Source: SZUA-442 sp035461905 (GTDB lineage Bacteria > Actinomycetota > Acidimicrobiia > Spongiisociales > UBA5794). Taken from it: a stretch of DNA of 16,846 nucleotides. The position numbers were made by a program, and so were the translations under genes. Below are positions 7,796 to 14,485 of the stretch, in pieces (position 1 is the first letter of the stretch; each line of letters opens with the position of its first letter). The stretch is from contig DATHUV010000029.1 in the NCBI GenBank assembly GCA_035461905.1, forward strand, positions 1-16,846. Direction: 5' to 3'. Below the pieces are notes generated by a model. The model searched no databases, had not been told where the DNA came from, and worked only from the letters and a program-made list of their open reading frames with translations.

Positions 7796-9538
7796 ATGAT
7801 CCGTGCCCGTCACCTGATACCCGTCCTTGCGATCGTCCTCGCACTTCCCGTCGCCGCCAACGCCGGGGAGGTACCGCAGGGCCTGCACACGGGTGTCTAT
7901 TCCGATGACTTCTATGCGACCGGTGACCTGAACGGCATCGCCAGTCAGGCTGGCGAGCGGGTGACCTTTGGCGGAACATTCCACAACGTGACCGAGAACA
8001 ACGCCGAGACGGTCACATGGTCGAATACCCGCGAGATCCTCGAAGGAGTCTGGGACGGGAAGGCGACCCCCTTCGCGAACGTCATTGTCGACGCCAGTGC
8101 TTTCCGCATCGCACGTGGTGACTTCGACGCCAAGATCGCCGAGTGGCGCAACCACGTCAAGAAGTTCCTCGACGACGGCGGGGGCCGCAGTCTGATCATC
8201 GCTCCCCTTCAGGAGCACAACGGGAACTGGACTTCATTCGGCTGCGATCCCGACAACTTCAAGACCGCGTACCGGAAGTTCGTGACATCGTTCCGGAACG
8301 CCGGAATCGATGAGACGAAGGTGCGCTTCGCATGGGCGCCGAACGGGTGGACGTCTCCCGGCTGTGGGACGCTCGCCGACTACTACCCGGGCGATGCATG
8401 GGTGGACGTCATCGGCATCTCCGCCTACAACTTCGGTACGTGCGTTCCCAATGGTGAGTACCAGACGCCCGCTCAGGCATTCGATCCTTACCTGAACGAG
8501 ATCCGCACCACCGTCACCGACACGAAGCCCCTCCTCATCGCCCAGACCGCATCCTCACGGTACGGGTGCGGCGGAAACCAGTCTGCATGGGTGCAGACGA
8601 TGATCGAACACCTATCAGGCCAACCCGACGTCGTCGGGTTCGTGTGGTTCAACTTCGACAAGAAGACGGAAACGGACTGGAGGGTGTGGACCGGCTCCAG
8701 CCTGACCCAGGGTTGGATCAGCGGCGTCCAGGCAGGTCACACCAGCTACGAGTGGCCGCTCACGAGTTGGTTCCAACCCGGGTACCTGACCCTCGGTTCG
8801 CCGGCGCCGCCGTGTCCGTCCAAGAAGATCTGCGACCGCGTCGTCGAGATCGACACCGGTGGCAGGTGGAGCCTCTGGGAGGACCTCATTGGCACGCCTG
8901 GCGTGTCCTCGTTCTTCTTCGGTGATCCGGGTGACGTGCCGTTCATGGGGGATTGGGATGGGGATGGGGTGGCGACGCCGGGTTTGTATCGGCAGTCGGA
9001 TGGGTTCGTGTATGTGAGGTTCTCCAATAGTCAGGGTGTCGCGGATCGGGAGTTCTTCTTCGGTGATCCCGGTGATGTGCCGTTGGTGGGTGATTTCAAC
9101 GGTGATGGGCGTGACACGGTGTCGATCTGGCGTGCGTCTGAGGCTCGGGTGTATGTGATCAACGAGCTTGGTGCAGCGGGAGAGGGTCTGGGGGCCGCTG
9201 AGTACTCGTTCTTGTTCGGGAATCCTGGTGATGCACCGTTTGTGGGTGACTTTGACGGTGATGGGATTGACACGGTGGGGTTGTATCGGGAGTCGACGGG
9301 GTTCGTGTACTTCCGCAACTCGAACTCGTCGGCTCCTGCTGATGTGTCGTTCTTCTTCGGTGACCCGGGTGACCGGATCGTGGCGGGGGATTGGGATGGC
9401 GATGGTCGGGATTCGGTGGGTGTGTATCGGGCGTCGACTGGCCGGTTCTATGTGAGTCTGGAGAATGCTCCGGGCCCTGCGCGGTGGAGCCGCTACGTTG
9501 GCGACCCCGCGTTCATCGTCACTGCAGGAAGATCCTGA
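7796..9538 (+). CDS. Secreted GH26-like protein with C-terminal five-blade module
   Basis: This is a 580-residue protein with signal peptide 1-23 (MIRARHLIPVLAIVLALPVA, then ANAG). The catalytic-type domain spans about 27-325. The segments IIAPLQEHNGNW (134-145), FAWAPNGW (178-185), YYPGDAWVDVIGISAYNFG (196-214) and GFVWFNFDKK...DWRV (281-297) resemble GH26 beta-mannanase and related enzymes. E140 aligns with the GH26 acid/base. The strand that normally ends in the nucleophile Glu reads KPLLIAQTASS, so residue 250 is Gln; the protein may be inactive, altered, or a glycan-binding derivative. The repeat module follows from about 349 to the end. Codon use changes sharply in the module, with many GGT/GGG, TAT and TTG codons against GGC, TAC and CTC before it. 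It is first in the GH26-M23-transpeptidase series. The start at ATG 7796 is chosen for the clean signal peptide; the frame is open further upstream, but that part overlaps the opposite gene. Confidence 0.88.
   Translation: MIRARHLIPVLAIVLALPVAANAGEVPQGLHTGVYSDDFYATGDLNGIASQAGERVTFGGTFHNVTENNAETVTWSNTREILEGVWDGKATPFANVIVDASAFRIARGDFDAKIAEWRNHVKKFLDDGGGRSLIIAPLQEHNGNWTSFGCDPDNFKTAYRKFVTSFRNAGIDETKVRFAWAPNGWTSPGCGTLADYYPGDAWVDVIGISAYNFGTCVPNGEYQTPAQAFDPYLNEIRTTVTDTKPLLIAQTASSRYGCGGNQSAWVQTMIEHLSGQPDVVGFVWFNFDKKTETDWRVWTGSSLTQGWISGVQAGHTSYEWPLTSWFQPGYLTLGSPAPPCPSKKICDRVVEIDTGGRWSLWEDLIGTPGVSSFFFGDPGDVPFMGDWDGDGVATPGLYRQSDGFVYVRFSNSQGVADREFFFGDPGDVPLVGDFNGDGRDTVSIWRASEARVYVINELGAAGEGLGAAEYSFLFGNPGDAPFVGDFDGDGIDTVGLYRESTGFVYFRNSNSSAPADVSFFFGDPGDRIVAGDWDGDGRDSVGVYRASTGRFYVSLENAPGPARWSRYVGDPAFIVTAGRS
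8840..9535 (+). repeat. Repeat module copy 2, in the GH26-like protein
   Basis: An opening strand RWSLWED (357-363) is followed by repeats starting near residues 373, 420, 472 and 519 and a closing piece YVGDPAFIVTAG (567-578). All four full repeats have intact DxDGDG or DFNGDG loops. Bases ~8910-9470 are rich in T/G-ending codons compared with the other copies, which encode nearly the same protein. Confidence 0.85.
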
Positions 9539-9549
9539 AATCAGTAGAT

Positions 9550-9566
9550 CCGGCCACTCCGGTGCC
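9550..9566 (+). terminator. Weak hairpin between the GH26-like and M23 genes
   Basis: CGGC and GCCG arms with an inner AC/GT pair and one bulged C can form a short stem 12 bases after the TGA. There is no T-run. The 98-base gap otherwise shows no recognisable promoter or ribosome-binding site for the next gene. Confidence 0.15.
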
Positions 9567-9636
9567 GATGGTCCCCTTTGGTGACTAGTTCAACCGACCC
9601 ATAAAGGTCTGATCACCTCGACCCGATACACACGGG

Positions 9637-11055
9637 ATGGAGTTCGTAACGCGACGCACGTCCTTGCGCCTCGCCGCGTGCCTGGCCGTCCTCGTGGCGC
9701 TGGTCGGCACTGGGCAACCTCTGGCCGCCCACGACGACGAGGGCTCGGATGAGTACTTCCCGCCTGTTGGCTATACGGCGATGGCCTCTTCCGACGTCCC
9801 CGCCCCCGATTGGATCTTCCCGGTCGTCGGCACCGACGGCGTCGACTTCGCGTACTACGACACGTTCGGAGCGCCACGAGGATCCGGGCGCGTCCACCAC
9901 GGCGTTGACATCGGAACCTACGGGGTCAAGGGTGTGCCCGTGGTCGCTGCTGCCGACGGTGTCGTCCGATACGTGAACTGGTCGTCAGACCCGACCTACC
10001 TCAACCCCGACCGATGCTGCACGATCGCCCTCGACCATGCGGACGGATGGGCGACCTGGTACATCCACCTCGACAACGACACACCCGGGACCGACGACGG
10101 GCTCGGCTGGGGGATCGCACCGGGAATCCTTCCCGGGGTCGAGGTGTCGGCCGGGCAGCTGATCGGCTGGGTCGGTGACTCAGGGAACGCCGAGAACACC
10201 TACCCGCACCTCCACTGGGAGGTCCACGCACCAGGCGGGATCGTCGTGAACCCGACGCCCCACGCAGACGCCGCATTGCGGATACAGGAGGTGGGTGCCG
10301 TGAACGCCCAGAATGCCTGCCCCGACGGTTCTCTCTGCGACACGATCGTGACGATCGATGACGACACGGGGCTATGGACCCTGTGGAGTGACCTCACCTG
10401 GGGTGCTGCGAAGGAGTCCTTCTACTTCGGGAACCCCGGCGACGTGCCGTTCATGGGTGACTGGAACGGGGATGGGACGTCGACGCCCGGCCTGTACCGC
10501 CAGTCAGACGGATACGTGTATCTCAGGAATGAGAACTCCGAGGGCGTCGCCGACATCGAGTTCTTCTTCGGTGATCCCGGTGACTTCCCACTCGTTGGTG
10601 ACTTCGACGGCGATGGACGTGACAGCGTTTCGATATGGAGGGCATCTGAAGCCCGTGTGTACGTGATCAACGAGCTCGGTACCCAGGGTCAAGGACTCGG
10701 GGTAGCGGACTACTCGTATGAGTTCGGAAATCGAGGCGACATGTCGTTCGTGGGTGACTTCGACGGTGACGGTGTCGACACGGTCGGTCTGTACCGCCAG
10801 TCGACGGGTTTCGTGTACTTCCGCAACTCGAACACTCCAGGAACGGCTGAGCTCGAGTTCTTCTACGGTGACCCCGGCGATCAAGTCCTCGTCGGTGACT
10901 GGAACGGCGACGGTGATGACACCGTTGCCGTGTACCGGCCCTCGACGAGCACCATCCACCTGAACTTCGAGAACCGGCAGGCCACTGCGGACTGGTCCGG
11001 CCACATCGGTTCACACTCTGTGGTGCTCACGGCAACCGTGGGACCTCAACCATGA
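9637..11055 (+). CDS. Secreted M23 (LytM-type) metallopeptidase with C-terminal five-blade module
   Basis: This 472-residue protein is expected to cut peptidoglycan cross-bridges or stem peptides outside the membrane. Signal peptide: basic residues 6-11, a hydrophobic core at about 12-25, cleavage near LAAHD (29-33). The peptidase domain spans about 58-205. H87 and D91 in RVHHGVD form the HxxxD zinc pair, and H191-L-H193 in PHLHWEVH is the HxH motif, so the zinc and catalytic residues look complete. C127/C128 and C228/C234 could make disulfides. The repeat module runs from about 236 to 470 with all DxNGDG loops intact. Its stop overlaps an in-frame ATG (ATGA at 11052) of the next frame, but the better start of that gene is 62 bases further on. 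The next gene encodes a cross-linking enzyme with the same module. Confidence 0.93.
   Translation: MEFVTRRTSLRLAACLAVLVALVGTGQPLAAHDDEGSDEYFPPVGYTAMASSDVPAPDWIFPVVGTDGVDFAYYDTFGAPRGSGRVHHGVDIGTYGVKGVPVVAAADGVVRYVNWSSDPTYLNPDRCCTIALDHADGWATWYIHLDNDTPGTDDGLGWGIAPGILPGVEVSAGQLIGWVGDSGNAENTYPHLHWEVHAPGGIVVNPTPHADAALRIQEVGAVNAQNACPDGSLCDTIVTIDDDTGLWTLWSDLTWGAAKESFYFGNPGDVPFMGDWNGDGTSTPGLYRQSDGYVYLRNENSEGVADIEFFFGDPGDFPLVGDFDGDGRDSVSIWRASEARVYVINELGTQGQGLGVADYSYEFGNRGDMSFVGDFDGDGVDTVGLYRQSTGFVYFRNSNTPGTAELEFFYGDPGDQVLVGDWNGDGDDTVAVYRPSTSTIHLNFENRQATADWSGHIGSHSVVLTATVGPQP
10342..11046 (+). repeat. Repeat module copy 3, in the M23 peptidase
   Basis: An opening strand GLWTLWSD (245-252) is followed by repeats near residues 262, 309, 361 and 408 and a closing piece HIGSHSVVLTATVG (456-469). 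The second repeat carries the long VYVINELGTQGQGLGVADYS segment (341-360). An exact copy of TTCTTCTTCGGTGATCCCGG lies at 10561-10580. Confidence 0.85.
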
Positions 11056-11106
11056 CCGGGAACCATTTGCGAAACCCTTACCCCGACGGAAGGGTCACAC
11101 GCCGGG

Positions 11107-11112
11107 AAGGAG
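11107..11112 (+). promoter_or_regulatory. Strong ribosome-binding site (AAGGAG) deciding the transpeptidase start
   Basis: AAGGAG is 5 bases before ATG 11118. The longer frame start at 11052 has no such site and would put 22 polar residues before the signal peptide. Confidence 0.8.
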
Positions 11113-11117
11113 ATCGA

Positions 11118-12338
11118 ATGCTGGGCATTCCCACCGTTGTCAGGTCACGTCGACTGCTGTTGGCAGTCACCGGAGCCATCATGTTCCTGCTCCTCATCGC
11201 CGCACCGTCGCACGCGCGCGACGATGTCGGGCTCTTCGACGACGAGACGGGTATCTGGTACCTCCTCGACCAGGCGACCGGTGAGACGACGGCGTTCTAC
11301 TTCGGTGATCCCGGTGACGTCGCCTTCGTGGGTGACTGGGACTGCGACGGAGTCGACACGCCGGGCTTGTATCGCCAGTCGGATGGTTTCGTGTACCTCC
11401 GCAATGCGAACACGCAGGGGGTTGCGGACGTCGAGTTCTTCTTCGGGGATCCCGGCGACGTGCCCGTGCCCGGCGACTTCAACGCGGACGGATGCGACAC
11501 GGTTTCGATCTACCGCCCTTCGACCACCACCGTGTACGTGATCAATGCGCTCGGTGCCGATGGTGAGGGCCTCGGCGCCGCCGACTACTCCTACCTGCTC
11601 GGCGACAGGGGTGATCGTCCCATCGTCGGCGACACGAACGGTGACGGTCGCGACACGGTCAGCGTGTATCGGCCATCTACGAAGAGCGTGCATCTGACCA
11701 CCGGCCTCCACGGGCTCGCAACCGCCACGATCGAGGTGGCCGACGGCACCCAGCCGCTGATCGGGGAGTGGCCAGCGCCCGGAACGGTCGGCGTCTTCGG
11801 CACAGCTGCGGCGCTGTACCAGTTGCCGGACGCCGCGTCATTCGAGTACGGATCGCCTCACATGACCGCCATTGCGGGCAACTTCGGAGCCCTTCCCGGT
11901 GGCGACGGGGCTCCTCCGCGGCCGCCGCCCTACCCGGACATCGGATCCGGCAAGCGGATCATCTACTCAAACTCCCAACAGCAGGTGTGGCTGATCGACG
12001 AGAACGACAACCTCGTCGACACCTATGCGGTGTCCGGCCGGAACGGGATCCCACACGTCGGCACCTACACCGTGTACAGCAAGTCCGTGAACGCATGGGC
12101 ACCGTACGGGGGCATCACGATGAAGCACATGGTGCGGTTCGTGCGTCCGGGAACCTGGGGGAATCGGTGGGCGTACGGTTTCCATTCGATCCCTCGATAC
12201 CCCAACGGACAGCCGATGCAGACCGAGGACGAGCTCGGGTTCTACCGCTCGGGTGGATGCGTCCGCCAGGCCGATCACAAGGCGGTAGCGATGTTCGAGT
12301 GGGCCGACATCGGAACCGTCGTCCACGCCATCCCGTAG
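11118..12338 (+). CDS. Secreted YkuD L,D-transpeptidase with N-terminal five-blade module
   Basis: This 406-residue protein is expected to make 3-3 cross-links in peptidoglycan or attach proteins to it. Signal peptide 1-33 (RRLLLAVTGAIMFLLLIAAP, then SHA). The repeat module comes first (about 37-256), then a Gly/Pro-rich linker (257-276), then the YkuD domain (about 278-406). The YkuD hallmarks are H355 in the GFHSIP segment and the SGGCVR motif (378-383) with catalytic C381. The module differs from the others: the first two repeats are well kept, the third has DTNGDG, and the fourth (204-238) has lost the aspartate loop and reads GEWPAPGTVGVFG. Besides C381 the mature protein has only two cysteines, C76 and C126, both inside calcium-type loops. 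The start at 11118 rests on AAGGAG and a clean signal peptide. It lies 62 bases after the M23 gene and is probably co-transcribed. Confidence 0.93.
   Translation: MLGIPTVVRSRRLLLAVTGAIMFLLLIAAPSHARDDVGLFDDETGIWYLLDQATGETTAFYFGDPGDVAFVGDWDCDGVDTPGLYRQSDGFVYLRNANTQGVADVEFFFGDPGDVPVPGDFNADGCDTVSIYRPSTTTVYVINALGADGEGLGAADYSYLLGDRGDRPIVGDTNGDGRDTVSVYRPSTKSVHLTTGLHGLATATIEVADGTQPLIGEWPAPGTVGVFGTAAALYQLPDAASFEYGSPHMTAIAGNFGALPGGDGAPPRPPPYPDIGSGKRIIYSNSQQQVWLIDENDNLVDTYAVSGRNGIPHVGTYTVYSKSVNAWAPYGGITMKHMVRFVRPGTWGNRWAYGFHSIPRYPNGQPMQTEDELGFYRSGGCVRQADHKAVAMFEWADIGTVVHAIP
11223..11897 (+). repeat. Repeat module copy 4, in the L,D-transpeptidase (last blades decayed)
   Basis: An opening strand GIWYLLDQ (45-52) is followed by repeats near residues 60, 108, 159 and 204 and a closing strand SFEYGSPHMTAIAGNFG (241-257). 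Loops: DWDCDG, FNADGCD, DTNGDGRD, and none recognisable in the fourth. This is the only copy placed N-terminal to its catalytic domain. Confidence 0.75.
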
Positions 12339-12343
12339 GAGTC

Positions 12344-12360
12344 ACGGCCGAGTCAGCCGT
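12344..12360 (+). terminator. Hairpin after the L,D-transpeptidase gene
   Basis: ACGGC and GCCGT pair around a 7-base loop, starting 6 bases after the stop. There is no T-run. It lies just before the possible promoter of the next gene and could mark the operon boundary. Confidence 0.3.
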
Positions 12361-12371
12361 CGGTGCGCGGG

Positions 12372-12377
12372 TACAGT
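12372..12377 (+). promoter_or_regulatory. Possible -10 element (TACAGT), leaderless spacing, before the GT2/DUF2304 pair
   Basis: TACAGT matches TAnnnT and stands 7 bases before ATG 12385, so the transcript could begin at the start codon. No ribosome-binding site precedes this ATG. Confidence 0.35.
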
Positions 12378-12384
12378 GCGGTCG

Positions 12385-13080
12385 ATGACCGATCAGCAGA
12401 CCCTCGTCGTGGTGCCAGCCTTTCACGAGGAGCACACGGTTGCGGCCGTCGTCGACCGGGTCCAGCGGATGGGCTTCCCCGTCCTGGTCGTGGATGACGG
12501 GTCGACCGACGAGACTTCGGAGCGTGCTGCTCAAGCAGGGGCCACCGTCGTCAGGCTCCCCGTCAACATCGGCGTCGGTGGCGCGATGCGCACAGGCTTC
12601 CGGTACGCGGTCGAGAACGGCTTCAACCGCGTGGTTCAGGTGGACGCCGACCTCCAGCACCCGCCCGAGTCGATCCCGGATCTCCTTGCCGTGGCGGACA
12701 CGGGGGTCCATCTCGTCATCGGCTCCCGATTCGACGACGGCTACGACACGACAGGCCACCGTCGGCTCGCCATGCGCCTCCTCGCCTGGTGGGTGTCGAG
12801 GCGCGTTGGCGTCGCTCTCGACGACGTGACATCGGGATTCCGTGTCATCTCGGAACCCCTTCTCGGGTTTTTCGCCGACCACTACCCGGCGGAGTACCTC
12901 GGGGACACCGTCGAAGCGGTTGTGCAGGCGCACGCATTCGGCGCGACGATCGCCCAGGTGCCCGTACCCATGGATCAACGCGAAGCGGGTGACGCAACGT
13001 CCACGGTGGCTGCCGGTGGCCACCTCGCACGAATGGCCGTCTCGATCGTCGCGGGGAAGCCCCAGAGGATGGGCAGATGA
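12385..13080 (+). CDS. Family 2 glycosyltransferase, dolichol-phosphate mannose synthase-like
   Basis: This 231-residue soluble GT2 is of the DPM1-like type, which moves a sugar from a nucleotide donor to a polyprenyl phosphate. It has VVVPAFHEEHTV (8-19), VVDDGSTDET (35-44), LPVNIGVGGAMRTGF (58-72), VDADLQHPPE with the DxD metal site D87/D89 (86-95), GSRFDDGYD (113-121) and DDVTSGFRV (146-154). No C-terminal membrane segment is present. ATG 12385 is preferred; GTG 12376 three codons upstream is possible. Its stop overlaps the start of the DUF2304 gene by 4 bases (ATGA), a sign of translational coupling. GT2 plus DUF2304 is a recurrent bacterial gene pair, and the small membrane partner probably recruits this enzyme to the membrane. 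Confidence 0.92.
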   Translation: MTDQQTLVVVPAFHEEHTVAAVVDRVQRMGFPVLVVDDGSTDETSERAAQAGATVVRLPVNIGVGGAMRTGFRYAVENGFNRVVQVDADLQHPPESIPDLLAVADTGVHLVIGSRFDDGYDTTGHRRLAMRLLAWWVSRRVGVALDDVTSGFRVISEPLLGFFADHYPAEYLGDTVEAVVQAHAFGATIAQVPVPMDQREAGDATSTVAAGGHLARMAVSIVAGKPQRMGR

Positions 13081-13496
13081 GCCCTGCAGTGAGCGCGCTC
13101 ACGATTTTGATCTCGATCTTGGCTGTCGTGCTCGTGCTCGTGCTCGTGCGGAGGCAGCGGCTGAAGGAACGATTTGCGGTGACGTGGCTCGTGGTCACGT
13201 CGGGAATGGTGCTGCTCGCCGTCTTCCGGCCCCTCCTCGACCGCCTCTCGGACGAGCTGGGCATCCAGTCGGGGACGACGACGGTGTTCCTCCTCGCCGT
13301 TCTGGTGATCCTCGGGGTCCAACTCCAGCTGTCGGTTGCCGTGTCGAGGCTCGAGGAGCGGCTCAGGGACCTCGCCGAGGCGGTCGCGCTCAGGCCATCC
13401 AGGACGACGCCGCGCTCAGGTGGTGCGCTCGAGGAGGCGGACAAGTCGGATCGCGAGCCTGAGGTAGCCACCGAGGACGGCATCCACGGTCCGTGA
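13077..13496 (+). CDS. DUF2304 family membrane protein
   Basis: This 139-residue protein fits the DUF2304 pattern: TM1 at about 5-24, then RRQRLKERFAVTWL (25-38), TM2 at about 36-52, a short loop with LGIQSGTT (61-68), TM3 at about 69-88, and a cytoplasmic SRLEERLRDLAE helix (90-101). The function is not established. The family commonly sits beside polyprenyl-phosphate glycosyltransferases, and here it overlaps one by 4 bases with AGAGG upstream. The polar tail after residue 102 is longer than the core family needs. The last 81 bases are antisense to the end of the converging glycosyltransferase gene, so residues ~114-139 and that enzyme's C-terminus share the same DNA. Confidence 0.88.
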   Translation: MSPAVSALTILISILAVVLVLVLVRRQRLKERFAVTWLVVTSGMVLLAVFRPLLDRLSDELGIQSGTTTVFLLAVLVILGVQLQLSVAVSRLEERLRDLAEAVALRPSRTTPRSGGALEEADKSDREPEVATEDGIHGP

Positions 13497-14453
13497 CCCC
13501 CGTGGGGCATCGATCTGGCGAACCGTGGAGACTCCGCCGTCGAGTGTCGCCAGCATCTCGGCATCGCCGATTGCCCGGTTTGAATCGACGAGCGCCCGGT
13601 CGTGTCGCCACTCCTTGCGTGTACGGAATGCGTCGATGTTCGCTCGCATCTTCTGCCGCACCCACCCGTCACGGATCGCGACGAACCACACACCGAGGTC
13701 CGCGAGAACGAGCGCGGGAGACAGCACGACGAGGGTCGCGGCCCGGTAGTTCGTGCACACCAGCACCCACCGGTTGCGTTCCAGGTAATACATCTTGGCC
13801 GGCGTCCGTGAGAAGTCGTACACGTGGCGCACCCGGGATCGGGATGACCGAACCACGCGTAGCCCGGCGAGGCGCATCCTCCATCCGAGGTCGGTGTCCT
13901 CGAGGTACATGAACAAGCTTCTGCGGAATCCGTCGAACCGCGACCATGTATCGGCACGGATCGCCATCGCAGCACCGGAGGGAAAGGCCACCTCGATCAG
14001 GTCGGGCTCGTCTCCGGGGACGGGGTCACCGAGGCCGCTGAGCCACGCCAGGCCGACGAAGGTCAGATGACCGCCTGAGGTGTTGAATCGATCCGGATGG
14101 TCGGCGTCGACGACCGTCGCCATCGCTGCCCCGACTCCGTCGAGGCCGACCGCTTCGACCAAGGGTGGCAGCCAACCCCGCTCGGGTGTCGTGTCATGCC
14201 CGAGGAACACGAGGATCGAACCCGTCGCCGCCTCGGCGCCGATGTGAGCCCCCGCTGCGAAGCCGACGTTGTCATCCAGGAGGACGGTCCTGACGTCACG
14301 ATCCGCGAGGATCGACCGTGTCCCATCTGAGGAGGCGCTGTCGACGACGATGACCTCGTCGGGGCCGTGCTCGTCCTCGGCCAGCGCATCGAGGACGGAT
14401 CCGATGAACGGGCCGCTTTGGTGCGTGACGATGACGACGGATGTCGTCTCCAT
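13416..14453 (-). CDS. Family 2 glycosyltransferase, rhamnosyltransferase-like
   Basis: This 345-residue GT2 resembles the WbbL/rhamnosyltransferase group. It has VVIVTHQSG (6-14), VVDSASSDGT (36-45), LLDDNVGFAAGAHIGAEAA (58-76), FLGHDT (83-88) where relatives have an xNPD metal site, FPSGAAMAIRADTW (157-170) and FMYLEDTDLGWRMRLAG (181-197) with the ED catalytic pair. A basic region and hydrophobic stretch (about 238-260) follow, as in membrane-peripheral members. It starts at ATG 14453 behind GAGGTG on the minus strand, 32 bases after the SpoIID-like gene, so the two are probably one operon. The 3' end overlaps the DUF2304 gene on the other strand by 81 bases. The sugar is unknown; a 6-deoxyhexose made through gmd is possible. 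Confidence 0.92.
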   Translation of the reverse strand: METTSVVIVTHQSGPFIGSVLDALAEDEHGPDEVIVVDSASSDGTRSILADRDVRTVLLDDNVGFAAGAHIGAEAATGSILVFLGHDTTPERGWLPPLVEAVGLDGVGAAMATVVDADHPDRFNTSGGHLTFVGLAWLSGLGDPVPGDEPDLIEVAFPSGAAMAIRADTWSRFDGFRRSLFMYLEDTDLGWRMRLAGLRVVRSSRSRVRHVYDFSRTPAKMYYLERNRWVLVCTNYRAATLVVLSPALVLADLGVWFVAIRDGWVRQKMRANIDAFRTRKEWRHDRALVDSNRAIGDAEMLATLDGGVSTVRQIDAPRGSRTVDAVLGGYLRLAIRLVRLLERTT

Positions 14454-14485
14454 TGGTCACCTCGGTGTGGGATGCCTCGGCGTGG

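Noticed and set aside
7723..7797. 25-residue extension of the ExoA-like glycosyltransferase
   Set aside because: Not GT-like; a TATCCT hexamer lies between the two possible starts, and the longer start would overlap the start of the divergent gene.
11052..11117. Longer start for the L,D-transpeptidase overlapping the M23 stop (ATGA)
   Set aside because: The AAGGAG site and signal peptide favour ATG 11118; the extra 22 residues are polar and would spoil the signal peptide.
12845..13975. 376-codon minus-strand open frame
   Set aside because: It crosses the GT2, DUF2304 and rhamnosyltransferase-like genes in a different frame, with Arg/Ser/Cys-rich composition and no motif.
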